From Verpa conica (lineage: Eukaryota; Ascomycota; Pezizomycetes; Pezizales; Morchellaceae), in contig JAUFSD010000002.1 of the NCBI GenBank assembly GCA_033030425.1, forward strand, positions 620,001-684,000: a stretch of 64,000 nucleotides of DNA, written 5' to 3'. Below are positions 40,928 to 53,880 of this stretch, one piece after another. Below the pieces are notes generated by a model. It did no database searches. It saw only the letters and a program-made list of their open reading frames with translations, and was not told where the DNA came from. Each line of letters opens with the position of its first letter. Positions within the stretch are counted from its first letter, which is position 1. A program made the position numbers and the translations under genes.

Positions 40928-43189
40928 TTAAGCCGCCGCAGCACTGGCACCCTCCCCTCTTCCAACACCAACCACTAATTGTCTCTGCTGGACACCTTCA
41001 CCCTCTCTCTCCCTCTGTAGTTCAAGCTCCTTCTCCTTCTCCTCTTCCTCCAAGACTTGTTGCTCGTCCCTTTCCTCGGCCCATTGTCCCCACAGAGCCT
41101 TCTTGCCCTTGATCGAAATATCGCCGAAGCCTTCAGTCTGCTTTACGCTGATGGCATCTTTTGTTGCCAGTACAAGAACTTCGAAGAACATCTTTGTCGC
41201 ATCAGTTCGTGCAGTTGTGGCGCGTGGGAGGAGCTCCTGGAATCTAACGGATTTTTTTCCAATTGGTTTCGAAAACTGGTCACGGAGAAGGTGGACAGCT
41301 GCCTGCGTTTGTTTCGAGATTGGCTGGGTAGAAGTTAGGGGCATATGTGATTCCTCTTCAAACCCATGTGTAAACAACTGTTCGTCGTCATCGCCACCCA
41401 TGGGCATACCTGGGGTCATTGGTTGATGTTCCACTTCTATAGCATGGAAAATTAGAAAATGTGGTTTTAATTGGTAAACAAATACATTAAGAAAAAACTT
41501 ACCGCCTGGGGCAAAGATCATTGTATCCTCTTCTTGTCCATTACCAATTTTTATTGTTTCATCTCCAGCAAGCATAAGCACTTCATCACCAGCACCAGCA
41601 TCCCCCTCGTCTCCACTGTCGGCTCTTTCGTCATCCATCGGCGCCAAAATTTCTTCTTCATCCTCAAAGTTCAATCTAGGCTGTTTAGACGGACTCCTTG
41701 CCTCCTCCGCGACAACTTCCTCATCTTGGTCCTCCCTCTTCCTCTTTAGTTCTGCCATCCTCCTCACAAATTCCGGACTCAGCAGACTTGCGAGCTCAGG
41801 AGCAATATTCTTAGGATAGAACACATTCTGGGCAAACCCCCTTGATTTCTGCAAACTCAATAGTGCCAGTAATGTTGGATCCCTAGGTAGGAAGCTTGGC
41901 TCTTTCAATATCTTGCTCCTGTCCTCTTGTTGTGCCTTGATTTGGTTAGAACGAATTTCTGTGACATCGTCAATCAGAACCCTACGGCCTCTAACTGCTC
42001 GCTGGTGGTAAACAGCCTGCTCTGGCTCCGGGTCTGCACTCAGAGGTCGAAGAGTGTCTTCTATGTAGCTCATATTAAGAAGTTCCCCATGAGTCTTAAG
42101 ATCTACGTCGAGATCGCGATCAACACTACTCCGAACAGAAGATAGAGGCGATGTCTCTGCTCTTTCTGAGCGACCAAGACCAAGAGATTGCGCACGGGGG
42201 GTTGCAGCGCCTTCTAAAGATGGAGATCTCCTCGAATTTTCGGCCTGAGCGCCGAGAACCGTAAGATCACCTCCCTGCTCGTCATCACCGAAACCCAGCT
42301 CTCCTTCAAATACCATTCCTGTATCGTTATCACCCCCAAAGTCCAATCCAAGATCTTCTCCGAGTCCAATCTCAGATTCAGGCTGTTTTGCAGCATCGGA
42401 GAACCCTTCCTCATCCACCCCCACATCAATCATCATATCATCTACCAATGGTAATGGTGCTCTCCTTCCAACTTCTGGAGTAAAGTCCGATTCTGATAAT
42501 AGTGTTTCGCTTTTAGCTCTCATGGTTCTTGTGGGCTTAGGTGTTTCGTCATCTGGTTGGAGACCATCGAGGTTCAGGTCGTCATCGAGCAACCCGTTTT
42601 CGAAATCGTTATCCTGGACTTCCACCCCAGTTCCAAGGCCATGCTCAATCGAGCCCAGTAAAAAATTATCAGATAAAGTAATATCTGCGTCGTTACTTGA
42701 AATATGGGCGCCAGAACCAAAAGGAAGTTGGCCGAGGTCGCCAAGATCAAATGTAGGATCGGGAAGAAGAAGGTCGAGCTCAGTGATGACATCAGGGAGA
42801 GTGAGTTGTGCGGCTGTATGAGAGGTGGCGCCAGCCGGCAAATCGACATTTCCAGGTCGGAAAGCCTACCAAAACATGGATTAGTGGTGGGATGGGGACT
42901 TCTAGATATAGGTAGATTAACAAACCATTTTAATCTTCATCAAAGCCTCATTGCAATCCTCTAGTAAGTATCGGGCCTTTCGTGAATAGATACGAACAAC
43001 ACCTAAAAGTAGCTGGCCACTCAGACGCAGGGCCATTGGGGCCTGGTCTTGGCCAACAATTGCGCCAACAGAAGTTTCGATATTAGACTGTAAAATATGG
43101 GTCTTGGAGAGTTTGCGTTCTAGATTGGCACTAAGCCAGACGCGGGCCAAAGGCCCGGTTTTCGAGAGAAGGGTTTCTGAATAAAACAT
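40928..43189 (-). CDS. RAD21: Cohesin kleisin subunit Rad21/Scc1
   Basis: Closes the Smc1-Smc3 cohesin ring and is cut by separase at anaphase. Three exons: 43189-42926, 42865-41503 and 41436-40928, giving 711 residues. The N-terminal Smc3-binding domain is nearly canonical (MFYSETLLSKTGPLARVWLS, PMALRLSGQLLLGVVRIYSRK) and continues across the first splice as KIKM|AFRPGNVDLP. The middle is acidic and disordered. The C-terminal winged helix (FQELLPRATTARTDATKMFFEVLVLATKDAI) binds Smc1. The second intron (41437-41502) is a multiple of three, so it could be read through, but GTAAGT, the branch-like tract and CTATAG mark it as an intron. The sequence fits mitotic Rad21 better than meiotic Rec8. 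A perfect ACGCGT lies 33 bp upstream of the ATG. Confidence 0.94.
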
Positions 43190-44632
43190 TGTGAATGACG
43201 GGTTGTATATAGGGAATAGTCACGCGTAAGAAGGGACCGCTGACAAGAGCGGAATAATGCGAGGAAGAGGAAGAGGGGGGAGAGTGGAAGCGCGTTGTTG
43301 TGGTTGCAGTAGCGAAGTAGTTTCACGCGATGGGGTGGGGGTACTAGACAACACTAAGATAAAGAGGCTGCTCTTCACAATAAGTGGTGAGGTGGGGCAA
43401 ATTAGACGAGATATGGATCGCGGTCAACAATAATTATAACAGCAGCAATAATAACTGACGAGAATGCGAGTCATAGACTGATTTGTGGTGATAGAGGAAG
43501 GGATTTGGGGGTTAAGTGAGGAATAGTTTAGAGTGGGAAGGGGGGAAAAGGGCAGCACAGTCACCCGGAAAGTAGATGGAGATGAGATATGCGTGTGTGA
43601 GTGTATTTACAGGGACAGAGAGGTAAGCTGGTGATAGTGTACGTATATGTATATTTGTATAGGTAGGTGGGCGAGAAGAGTTACGAGTGATCAGTTGGGT
43701 GAGTGGCAGCCAAGCAGAGGAGAAAGAGATGGCTGGAGGTGGCTTGACTAACAATCTTAATCACCATAATAATGCGGCGACCCAGAGATAAGATTTGATA
43801 GATAAAAAAAAAAAAAAGAGATGTGTATGTAATCTGGCGGCGTTTCGCCGAGATCCCGTGGTTCCATGCTAGGTATGCAAAGTACCACAGAGCCATGGTA
43901 GAAAAGGCCACCACGGCCGGACAGGGGGTACGAGTCTTTCCGTGTATGTACTCCTAGGTGAATATGGAATAGATGTACATGAGTTCCTAGAGATGTACGT
44001 TATCCTTATGCCCCTCATGTCTGAAGATACTACACAGTCCACTCACTCTTACTGAGGACGGATCATTGTCCATATACAGGTACTACATTTACTACATGTA
44101 TCCCACAGGGCTGTTATTTTGACATCCATTCCCATTGGCACTTTGCTGGGGACACATCCTTGTACCTACATGTACATGTATTTGTTCTGAGAGCTACATG
44201 TACATAGAGTAACATCGTCGTGTAGGGTACAATACATGTAGTATATTATACAGGAGGGACTGTCAATCCCTCGCCCCTCTCCTTCTCTCTTCAAAGATAT
44301 TATCTTCTTATCCTTTATTGTTCATCTTTAATTATCCTCGTGGCCACAATCGTCGTCGCTAACCCTTTCTTTCTTCTTCTTCGCTCCTTAGAGCTTGTTT
44401 CTCACTCCCTTCACCTTGTCCTTTACACAAGGTATTCCATCCCCCTAGCACCTTTCCATCCTCTATCTAAATTATCCATCTTCCCTTAGAATTTTATGTG
44501 GACACGTTCCTCGCGTCCAAACCTGTTGACCTATGCTGTAGTTTTACCACTTAAATTTGTTTACATCCTCTCCGCTCCTCACACATACTAACAAAACGTC
44601 TCACCCCTCCCCTTCCATTACCTTTCACGGCA
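43190..44632. other. Divergent promoter region of RAD21 and PMR1
   Basis: 1.44 kb between the two start codons. It holds ACGCGT (43222-43227) near RAD21, five TACATGTA copies (44093, 44167, 44173, 44195, 44233) and a pyrimidine-rich leader before PMR1. Short frames at 43512-43914 are not supported. Confidence 0.5.
43222..43227. promoter_or_regulatory. MluI cell-cycle box (ACGCGT) upstream of RAD21
   Basis: A perfect ACGCGT, the MBF binding core, sits 33 bp upstream of the RAD21 ATG. A CACGCGA variant lies near 43324. G1/S control of cohesin genes through this box is established in yeasts. Confidence 0.5.
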
Positions 44633-47600
44633 ATGGGTTCTTCTTCTCGATCAAATACCCCGCTAGGCATACCTTTACGTAGCCTGTCCGCTTCTCCGTT
44701 CCTCACAACATCTTCAAATACTAATTCCAATATTAGCGCTCCTAGCACCGCATCATCGGTAAGATCATGCCTCAATCCTCTCTTAGTGGGTTCTTTCATC
44801 AATACTCATCATCCCGCTGCAGCCTCCTTCTGCCGTCTACGCAATCCTTACCCCCGAAGAGACCGCATCAAAGCTACAATCCTCCTTAACACATGGCCTC
44901 ACATCCGCTCAGGACGCTGTCTTTCGTCGCTCTATCCACGGCCCCAACGAGCTCCCTACGGCTGATGAGGATTCCATCTATGTCCGGTTCTTTAAGCAGT
45001 TCGTGGAGTCTCCCTTAATCCTACTGCTACTAGGAAGCGCCGCTGTCTCGTTTTTAATGGGAAATATGGAGGATGCCATCAGCATTACGCTGGCAGTAAT
45101 TATCGTCGTTGCTGTGGGGTTTGTGCAGGAATATCGCTCTGAGAAGAGCTTGGAAGCCTTGAACAAGCTAGTCCCACATTACGCTCATTTACTAAGAGGG
45201 AGACCCGGTGATGGTGAATCTGCATCCCCGACTTCCCAGACAGTCATGGCCGGCCAGTTGGTACCCGGTGACTTGGTGACATTTTCCACCGGTGACAGGA
45301 TCCCGGCAGATATACGGATTACGCAAGCTGCTGGACTAGAAATCGACGAATCTAACTTGACAGGCGAAAATGCACCTGTCAAAAAACAAGTGCGAGCTGT
45401 TGCACCTAGGGATTCCTTGAACCCAACCTTGTCTGACCTGTCAATCTCTGACCGCAAATGCATCGCCTTTATGGGGACTCTCGTCCGCAATGGTAATGGT
45501 CAGGGACTCGTGATTGGCACTGGGTCTAAGACCGAGTTTGGTGCAATCACTGCGATGCTCAACAATATTGTCAAGCCTAAAACCCCACTACAAAACTCTA
45601 TGGACAAGCTTGGCAAGGACTTGAGTTATGCAAGTTTTGCCGTTATAGGAATCATTGTTCTCATAGGATTATGGCAGGGGAAGAGCTGGGTTGTGATGTT
45701 CCAAATTGGGGTTTCCCTAGCAGTTGCGGCAATCCCCGAGGGTCTACCAATTATTGTCACAGTAACATTAGCACTAGGAGTGCTCAGAATGGTGCGCCAA
45801 GGGGGAATTGTGAGGAAGTTACCGAGTGTTGAAACTTTGGGATGCGTCTCGGTAGTTTGTAGCGACAAAACTGGTATATTCAATTTGCAATCTAGAATTA
45901 TTATTTTTTTAGAGAAAACCTGGATGTCTAACTTTCAAGCTCAGGAACACTGACAATGAACCATATGACTGTTACCAAAATTTGGACACCAACATTTACC
46001 GAACCTATAGAGAAACTTGCTTTACTATCTGGTGGCCCCCATGACGCCTCCTTGAGTGCTGTTATACGAATCGGCAACCTCTGTAATAATGCTCGACTTT
46101 CCTCCTTGGGCGGTACGGGTGTCACAACATCGATAGGAATGACGGGCGAGGTTGGTGTCAATTCTAGATTCGTTGGGCAAGCCACAGATGTCGCACTGTT
46201 GGATCTGATGGATGCATTCGAAGAGGTCGATGTCAGGGAACGAAGCCAGAGATTGTCAGAAGCCCCGTTCTGTTCAGAAAACAAGTGGATGGGTGTCATT
46301 GTAGGTGGTGATGATATTGGTGGGCGAAAAGTATACGTGAAGGGTGCGTTGGAGCAAATCCTAGCAAGGTGTAACACATACCTTACAAAGGATGGTAGAG
46401 AGGCACCCTTGGATGATGGTCAAAGAGATCTTGCCAAAAATAATGCTGAAGCCATGGCAAAGGAGGGATTACGGGTGTTGGGGTTTGCAAGTGGTTCTGT
46501 CGCTTCCAGGCCGAACTCGGGAACTAGTCACACCGGCTTAAACGATGACGAAAATGATTCAGCTTATACTGGTCTTACATTTGCTGGTACAGTGGGCATG
46601 TATGATCCCCCCAGGAAAGGCGTGAAAAAGGCTATTCGATCCTTGATGCGTGGGGGCGTAAAGGTGATTATGATCACTGGTGATGCCGAGACTACAGCCG
46701 TAGCTATTGCAAGCAAACTGGGAATGCATGTTCTTCCTGATAACCACGGTCCTGGGGGTGTCGTAAGGCCTGTTTTGAAAGGTGAAGATCTTGACAACAT
46801 GACGGACTCGCAGCTCACCCAGGCAATCGCCACTACCTCTATCTTTGCTCGTACTTCACCAGAACACAAGATGAAAATCATCCGCGCCCTTCAGGCTAGG
46901 GGCGATGTAGTAGCAATGACTGGAGACGGTGTCAATGATGCTCCTGCACTCAAGATGGCAGATATTGGTATCAGTATGGGTTTACAGGGTACGGATGTTG
47001 CCAAGGAGGCAGCAGACATGATACTGAGCAACGACGATTTTTCTACTATTCTAACGGCAATTGAAGAGGGAAAAGGAATCTTCTATAATATTCAGAACTT
47101 TCTGACCTTCCAACTCAGTACAAGTATTGCAGCATTGAGCTTGGTGCTGCTGTGTACATTCTTTGGATTGAGTAACCCTTTGAATCCGATGCAGATCTTG
47201 TGGATCAGTATGTCCCATCTTCTATAACTTTATTCATTTATATTAACTATTATTCTAATAGACATCTTAATGGACGGTCCACCTGCGCAATCTCTCGGCG
47301 TTGAGCCTGTTGATCCAGCCGTCATGACCCGGCCTCCTCGTTCCCGCAACGACCAAATTTTAACCAAACCCGTCATTCTCCGAATCCTGACATCATCCTT
47401 TACAATCGTTATGGGGACAATGTTTGTTTACGTTATGGAATTAAAGGATGGGATTGTAACTCGTCGTGATACAACAATGACGTTCACTTGTTTTGTCCTC
47501 TTTGATATGTGCCTTGCCCTTTCCTGCAGGTCGGAGTCAAAGTCGATATTGCGAGGCGAGGTCGACGTATTCTCAAACAAGATGTTTAATTTTGCGGTTT

Positions 47601-47812
47601 TTGGCTGCTTGTTGGGGCAGGCAGCAGTGGTCTATCTTCCTGGTTTACAAAACATTTTCCAGACCGAGGCACTAGGCTTCAGGGACATGATCATACTCCT
47701 ACTACTTGCCAGTACTGTTTTCTTTGTAGATGAGGCAAGAAAATGGTTTAAAAGACGAGGCGGAATTGGGCCGAACTTCGGTGCAAGCCATGGTTATAGC
47801 AGTAGTGTATAA
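44633..47812 (+). CDS. PMR1: Golgi Ca2+/Mn2+ P-type ATPase (SPCA, Pmr1)
   Basis: Pumps Ca2+ and Mn2+ into the Golgi lumen for glycosylation and ion homeostasis. Four exons: 44633-44758, 44823-45873, 45945-47207 and 47262-47812, giving 996 residues. Splices join [31 protein letters not shown] and [15 protein letters not shown]. Motifs seen: actuator TGEN (in [10 protein letters not shown]), PEGLP in M4, phosphorylation site DKTGT (Asp about 390) split by intron 2, TGDAETTA, and hinge [11 protein letters not shown] (about 718). The order M1-M2, actuator, M3-M4, P/N domains, M5-M10 is complete. The N-terminal 40 residues are Ser-rich, with no EF hand seen. The PEGLP and absent N-terminal extension separate it from the vacuolar (Pmc1) type. 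Confidence 0.95.
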
Positions 47813-50354
47813 TAACAGTGGTAGAAGGTAGCATATATATCCCTATTGCTTTACTTTGGGGAGATCTTGACTAATAGTTCGGCTTAGAGGAACATCAATC
47901 AACATTTTTTACCTAATGCATTTGCGGGAGCATCGGTTTATATATCGGTTTCCTTATTGGTGATCTTTCTGTTTTTTTGTTCTTTTTTGTTCTTTTTTTT
48001 TTTTTGTTGGATGATCTATCTTGTTTCTTATATTCGTATTTATATCAGATATGTACCAAATAATACACCTGCTATGTACCTGGGTATGGTGTTTATAAGG
48101 TGTATGACTCCAAGATATTCTATGTTTTGATTTTTGATTTTTTTTTGGTCTCTTGGTCTTTTTTTCCTTTTGTTTTTTTAGCTAGGTGCAAGACTAGAAT
48201 ACCTCTTAGAGAGCAAGGGATGCCGATAAGAACGTAACAGGGATCTATGACTTATAGGCTCTGTTATGCCGTATTTGTCTCCCCCCCCTCCCCCCACTCA
48301 GCTATATAGCTAGCTACAATTCCCTTTCTGACGTAGGATAGTATAGACTATGACAGGTATGAATGAGAATAATTTATGTAGATACAACTTTTACATGTGC
48401 ACGTGCTCACGGGGGAACGGGCGGACAAGTTAGAGTGATAATAGCGGTGTGATATACATTCATTCAGGATTTATTTATTTTGAGTTTGTTTTTGTTATAG
48501 ATTAGGAAAGAGTAAAGTATGGCTTGTCCAAGTTGCCAATGCTAATATATAAGTTGCTCTAAGTATACAGATAGATAGGAGATTTATATGCATGCCTTTG
48601 AGGGGCCCTATGACCCTATTTACTACATGTACAATGACAACGCTTTTGAGTATGGGTAGGTTATTGGGTGAACGGGCGCGGGCGTGGGCGTTGTGTACTG
48701 GTGAGTAAGTGGTCGAGTGATAACTCATGAAATTAAATGATTACATATAGTCGTCCTTCTCCATTTAACTTATGATTCTTATGCAGCCCTTTTAAGCTAT
48801 AAATCACCCAGTATATACCTGAACTACTTAAGTATATACCATGGATTAAACTAAATCATCCCTAGAATTACACACTCTCCTACACCACCACTGAAAGCCG
48901 GGGCTGGAATCAAAGTTCATGGAAGCGTAAATTAGCTAAAACACAATTTACTATCGGTGGGAAATTAAAGTACAAACTGCTTGATGCCAGCGCTGGTGCA
49001 TGCTTGTTTTACTGACTCTAGCATACTCAAAACTAGTATTAGCTAGTTTACTAACCCTCTAACTAGGTGAAAAAGTAACTAGGCTACTGAATATACTATA
49101 TATAGAGATATAAGCTACGTTCCTACCAACCTAAGAGCCTGTCTTATAAAGTTTATTTTGATTCAAGTATAGAGTGCTGAACCCAATGAAATAGTATGTA
49201 TAAGCGCTGTAATTTAGCCAATTTGTACTTCGATAGGGCTAAGATCACAGTCTATATAGGGCCAGCAGCAAATTTATGTATAGGGATAGTATATAAAAAG
49301 GAATTTAGCAGTCTGTTGTTTACTACTCGAGTTATAGTATATATACATAGTAATAAGTGTCTTATGTTTATTCCATAAAACACAAGATCTGGAAAATATA
49401 AACTAGTCGACCAGTAAGGAGGTATAAATCCTCTAAAAGGCTCCGACCCTATCTAAAGAAGTAGTACAATAATGATGGTGAATGAATGAATGAATTAATC
49501 ACAAATACATGGAGCCCTTAGAGTTATAATGGTGGTTAATAGTCTGGTAGTCACTCTCCCAGCTCAAAGCATCTCTCCTCTAGCCAAAGGCTATTTTAGC
49601 TTCAAGAGACTGAGATTTGGCAACAAGACCAGTATAGGAGTTCTTGTAGGTAAGTACTTGATTTGACGGTAGCTGGGTGGGTAGATTGCACGGGCTTCAG
49701 GTTTTAAGCTCCAAAAGATCACCCTACCAGCTTCATTGTGCACTCTCTAGGATTTAATGCCATCTGTATGGTATGGTTAGAGTTCGTTACACGTCATAAA
49801 GTATCAGTCGATCGAGATAAGTGGAGGCCACACAATCATTTCCTGGGTTTGTTTCTCAGCCTAAGAGGTAGATGCCAAGTGTTGTGTCAATATACCTAGC
49901 TCCCTACCAGTATATGGGCGGCCAAAGCTTAGACAAAATTGAGACCTATAGGGTTAGGGCTTTTGTCTTATATATATGTAGACGAAGAATAGGAAATGGA
50001 AGTACATGTAGTTATTGTTAGTTTTCAGCGTCTAAAGGGTAAAAGTCATTTTTTAATCCTCAAAACACTTGTTATAGAATATTTTTTGTATTTTGTAGCG
50101 TTGGATGAGAGACACAAGGTACATGTATCTACATGTATATATTATCAGCGAACGCGTCTCCCTGCCAGAACTTACCCTCAACCTTTACTTTATACCAGTG
50201 ACAGAACGGCACTCATAGCGGCACCTAGAGTTTGACACACTACAGAAGCAAAATAAAAAATAAATTTGCCTTCCTAAGTATATATTCAGGGCCTTCTTCA
50301 ATAACCAACACTAAAAGCGAAATCTTCAACACGGAAAGGTTTGGATCACAGGCA
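47813..50354. other. Intergenic between PMR1 and APN1
   Basis: The PMR1 3' flank has long T runs around 47975-48010 and 48138-48180. The rest is AT-rich with no supported gene. TACATGTA occurs at 48624, 50003, 50120 and 50130, the last three within 355 bp of the APN1 ATG. ACGCGT lies at 50152-50157. Confidence 0.45.
50152..50157. promoter_or_regulatory. MluI cell-cycle box (ACGCGT) upstream of APN1
   Basis: Perfect ACGCGT about 200 bp upstream of the APN1 start codon. Confidence 0.35.
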
Positions 50355-52215
50355 ATGAAGGTACACGAGACCGTTATTACGAAAAAATCTAGTGTCTCTG
50401 TCACTGTGACGAGGGTGGAGAAGACAACTGTCAAGCCTAATCTTGGGAAGAAGCGAAAAGTTAGAGGCGATCGCAACGACAACGACGTGGAAGAATTCAC
50501 TACCCAGAAAAAAGTTAGAAATTCTGCAAAGAATACCGTGGAGATGCTTCCTCTCGCCGCTAGAACGGTGGGAGTAAAGATGCTTGTGGGTGCGCACGTT
50601 AGTATGGCGAAAGGTCTCAAGGAACCCCTTTTACAAAAGCTGTGTGGAATCTCGCTGATATTTTTTCTTTTTTCCTTTACGAAAAAAACAGGGGTCCAGA
50701 ACGCCATCACAAACAGCAACAACATTGGCGGAAACGCATTCGCGTTGTTTCTCAAGTCGCAGAGGAAATGGACAAGCCCCGACTTGAAAGAATCTGATGC
50801 AGTGGCGTTCCGAGATGGCTGTAAAGAGTCTCGGTTCGATCCGAGACGGTTCGTGGAATTCCCCATATCGATCGCATGGCTGCGAGACCCAGGTCTTAGA
50901 CCTATTATCAGCTCTATATACGGTAGGCCGGACTAATTGCAGTTTTCGTCTCGGGCCGAATAAATCGGCCCCGGGTGCTTGACTGATACCAGAGTTAATA
51001 ATAAACGGTGTTTATGAGGGTATTGGGTTTTAAGATCTGGGTTTCCAGCTACCAGGGTCTTGTAGCTGAAAGCCACGAGGCGTGACACAATCCCGCATCG
51101 AAGCTGATTTCTGAAACAGACATATCCTCCCGCATGGATCATACCTGATAAACCTTGCCCAGAGCGATGAAGGGAAAGCAAAACAGGCGTATAGCTGCTT
51201 TATCGACGATTTGAAGAGATGTGAAAGGCTTGGAATAGGGATGTATAATTTCCAGTAAGTTACACTGCTCTGAAGGGAAGGAATTTCTACCCTTGTTCTT
51301 CGCTCTGCTCTTTCCTCCGCGGCTCTAGGATATTACAAAGAGATAGTTATCACATCCACTGTTTCCTCTTACAGGAGGCTACTCCTGTGGAAATCTTTCT
51401 GCATTGTAGCACTAACGCTCTTCTAGCCCCGGGTCTACTCTTGGTCTCCCACGCTCCGAGGCATTAGCACGGATCGCTATCCACCTGAATCGCGCGCACA
51501 AAGAGACTAGATTTGTGAAAATAGTGTTGGAAAACATGGCTGGACAAGGAAATATTATTGGTGCAAGTTTCGAGGACTTGCGAGACATTATAGAGCAAGT
51601 GGAAGATAAGGCTAGGGTCGGCGTTTGCTTAGACACATGCCACTTATTTGTTTGTGATCCTTATCTGAGTAGGTGATTGACTTATGTATTAATCAATTAT
51701 AGGCGGCTGGACACGATATCCGAACTAAAGCTTCGTACGACACCGTGATGGCTAACTTCGACCGAATAGTGGGACAAAAATATCTCGTTGCTCTTCATCT
51801 CAACGATTCTAAAGCGCCCCTAGGTGCAAACCGGGATCTCCATGAGAACATCGGGGTTGGATTCCTAGGACTAGAGGCTTTCCGAGTTCTCATGAATGAT
51901 AAAAGGTTAGAAGGGCTGCCGATGATACTAGAAACGCCAATAAAGATGGAAAAGACATGGGCGAGTGAAATCAAGTTGCTAGAATCTCTAATCGGAACTC
52001 CGGCAGATGATCCAGATTTTTTAACCAAAGCTGCCGAATTGTCCGCAATAGGACAGGCAGAGCGAGAGGCAGCTGAAATAGCAGAAGAGAAGAAAAGATT
52101 AATCAAGGCAGCTAAGAAGGCGCCGAAAGCTCGGAAGAGGGCAAGTCAAAGACAATCCGAAGAGAGTGAAGGAGCTAGCACTGCGGATGAAGAATACCAT
52201 GTTTGCCAGCACTAG
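50355..52215 (+). CDS. APN1: AP endonuclease, endonuclease IV family (Apn1)
   Basis: Cuts DNA 5' of abasic sites and trims blocked 3' ends in base-excision repair. Five exons: 50355-50613, 50692-50848, 51120-51254, 51427-51649 and 51703-52215, giving 428 residues. Splicing restores [59 protein letters not shown] and [20 protein letters not shown], with the zinc ligands (His, Glu in VLENMAGQG, Asp, His, Glu in ILETPI). The N-terminal 75 residues are Lys/Arg-rich (KKRKVRGDR fits a nuclear signal). The C-terminal 60 are basic and helical ([14 protein letters not shown]). Introns 2 (271 bp) and 3 (172 bp) are much longer than usual for this window. The first intron keeps frame, so read-through would add 26 residues. 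Confidence 0.93.
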
Positions 52216-53880
52216 GCTTCTATGCCAGTGCTGTAGAGATGAACTCGTCTGAAATATACAAATAGAGGGAGACTGTCTTATTTATTTCTAGTTTCAATTT
52301 TGTCCTTTATCAACATTCGGGTGTATATTAACGTTTCCAGTGAGTAATTTCTGGGTTGTATATCTAAATACTAGTTACGAATATTAAATGATAATTTCCT
52401 AGGCCTTCTTGTTTATGAGGGCTATACTTGGGTAATTAGAGAAGACCTTTAGCGATCCGGGTTCTATGGGGCCAGCTGCCGTGACCCGCATATAAATATG
52501 TAGGCACCCATATCCATAAGATATGGGTCGCTAAGGTATTATATCAGTATAGAATAATTAGCAACCAAATACAGAATTAATTCTGCGATTCAAGATACCA
52601 AATAGACCCCTTCTGTTGGCACCCGTGATGGCTAAAGAGGATCGAGGAAGGAGTCGTAACTAGGACTCCGTCTTACGGTCGAAACCTACTAGGAGGTGCT
52701 GAGACTAAAACGAGAAGGGGCACATGCCTCGCTTATCTGTTTTCCTATAGTCGAAACTTCGAGTTTCGAGCTCGTAATATATCCTTAATAAGTTAACCGC
52801 CTATGTGTCTCTCGAGGGTGATGGTGGCAGTTATGACTGAAGAGGGCCTGGTACTAGATTTGTGACTTATGATGGGTTAACATAGGATATTCTGTATATA
52901 TTTAGGTTGGGGCATGTAGTTTCTTGTGCTTTCCATATACATTGATACACTCTAGGATGTAGTAGATAAAATAGTGAGACTAGGTTCACCATTCGTCACG
53001 CTGTAATCTGTAGCACACGCAGACGGTGAGTACTCCGGGGGTAATCATCAAATTTATTGTTATCGATTCGTTTTTATTATTACTCATGTGTGGAGACGAA
53101 AAAGAAAAGGTTCATCAGCTAGCCGAAAGAGCCTGAAACAATTTTCAAGAAACAGGACGCCGGTGTCTGTGCGCTCAGCCCAGATTTCTCTTTTTTTTTT
53201 GCACCTTGAGCCTATAGACCGATGTTCAAAGGTTAGCTCGCTATAATTTCCGCAAAGTTTAGAACATACAGAATTGCCTCTAGCATTGCAGACGGATAAT
53301 TGTGGGCTCGGCAGTTTCTGGAGGATTTGCATCGGAGGAACTTGAGACTGCTGGCTTTTGTTTAGCCATAATTGTGTGCTTCTCTCCGGTACTAGTTCCC
53401 TGTCAGTGGTGTGTTGTTAGGCGTAATAGATTTTCGTGGAGAGTTGATATCACTGAGACGGATGTTTTACTAATCCTCTAAGGCCTAGTTGATATGAATC
53501 ATCTATCGATATCGATTATCAACTTCTAACAAAGCCAATTTAGACCGATGAAATATATCAAATGAAGCTCGAAAGCTATGGCACAAGTGTACTATATAAG
53601 TGTGGGGAATTCGGCCTTTTCTTTGCCCTCCCAGTCGATCAAAATAAGCACATCTCAGAACATCCTCACCCATTGCTTCCTCAAAAAGCGTATAGATATA
53701 CTCTCATCTTATAAAAAAGTAATCCTCTCTAAATATATTATTCTTTACCGAGTTTAAAGAATTGTTTACTCATTTACCACTATACTCTGGTACTTGAACC
53801 CCCAGAGCTATCTCCACCAGTTCTAGTCAATTTATTAACTCATTCTAAAAAGCAGGAAATTCCTCGATACACAATTCAGT
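52216..53880. other. Intergenic with several short hairpins
   Basis: ACCCATATC/GATATGGGT stem at 52506-52528, the 14-bp palindrome CAGAATTAATTCTG at 52571-52584 and CGAAACT/AGTTTCG at about 52752-52768 occur close together and could be part of a decayed repeat. The TATA box at 53593-53600 belongs to the next gene. No other coding frame supported. Confidence 0.4.
53593..53600 (+). promoter_or_regulatory. TATA box of the small Cys-rich gene
   Basis: TATATAAG lies 288 bp upstream of the ATG at 53881 and is followed by a C/A-rich leader typical of strongly expressed fungal genes. Confidence 0.45.

Noticed and set aside
43512..43914. Small frames in the RAD21-PMR1 intergenic region
   Set aside because: They overlap the shared promoter, are short and have no conserved motif.
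49630..49710. Possible 5S rRNA remnant (GTAGCTGGGTGGGTAGA)
   Set aside because: Only a short stretch resembles the 3' half of 5S; no promoter box or matching 5' half.
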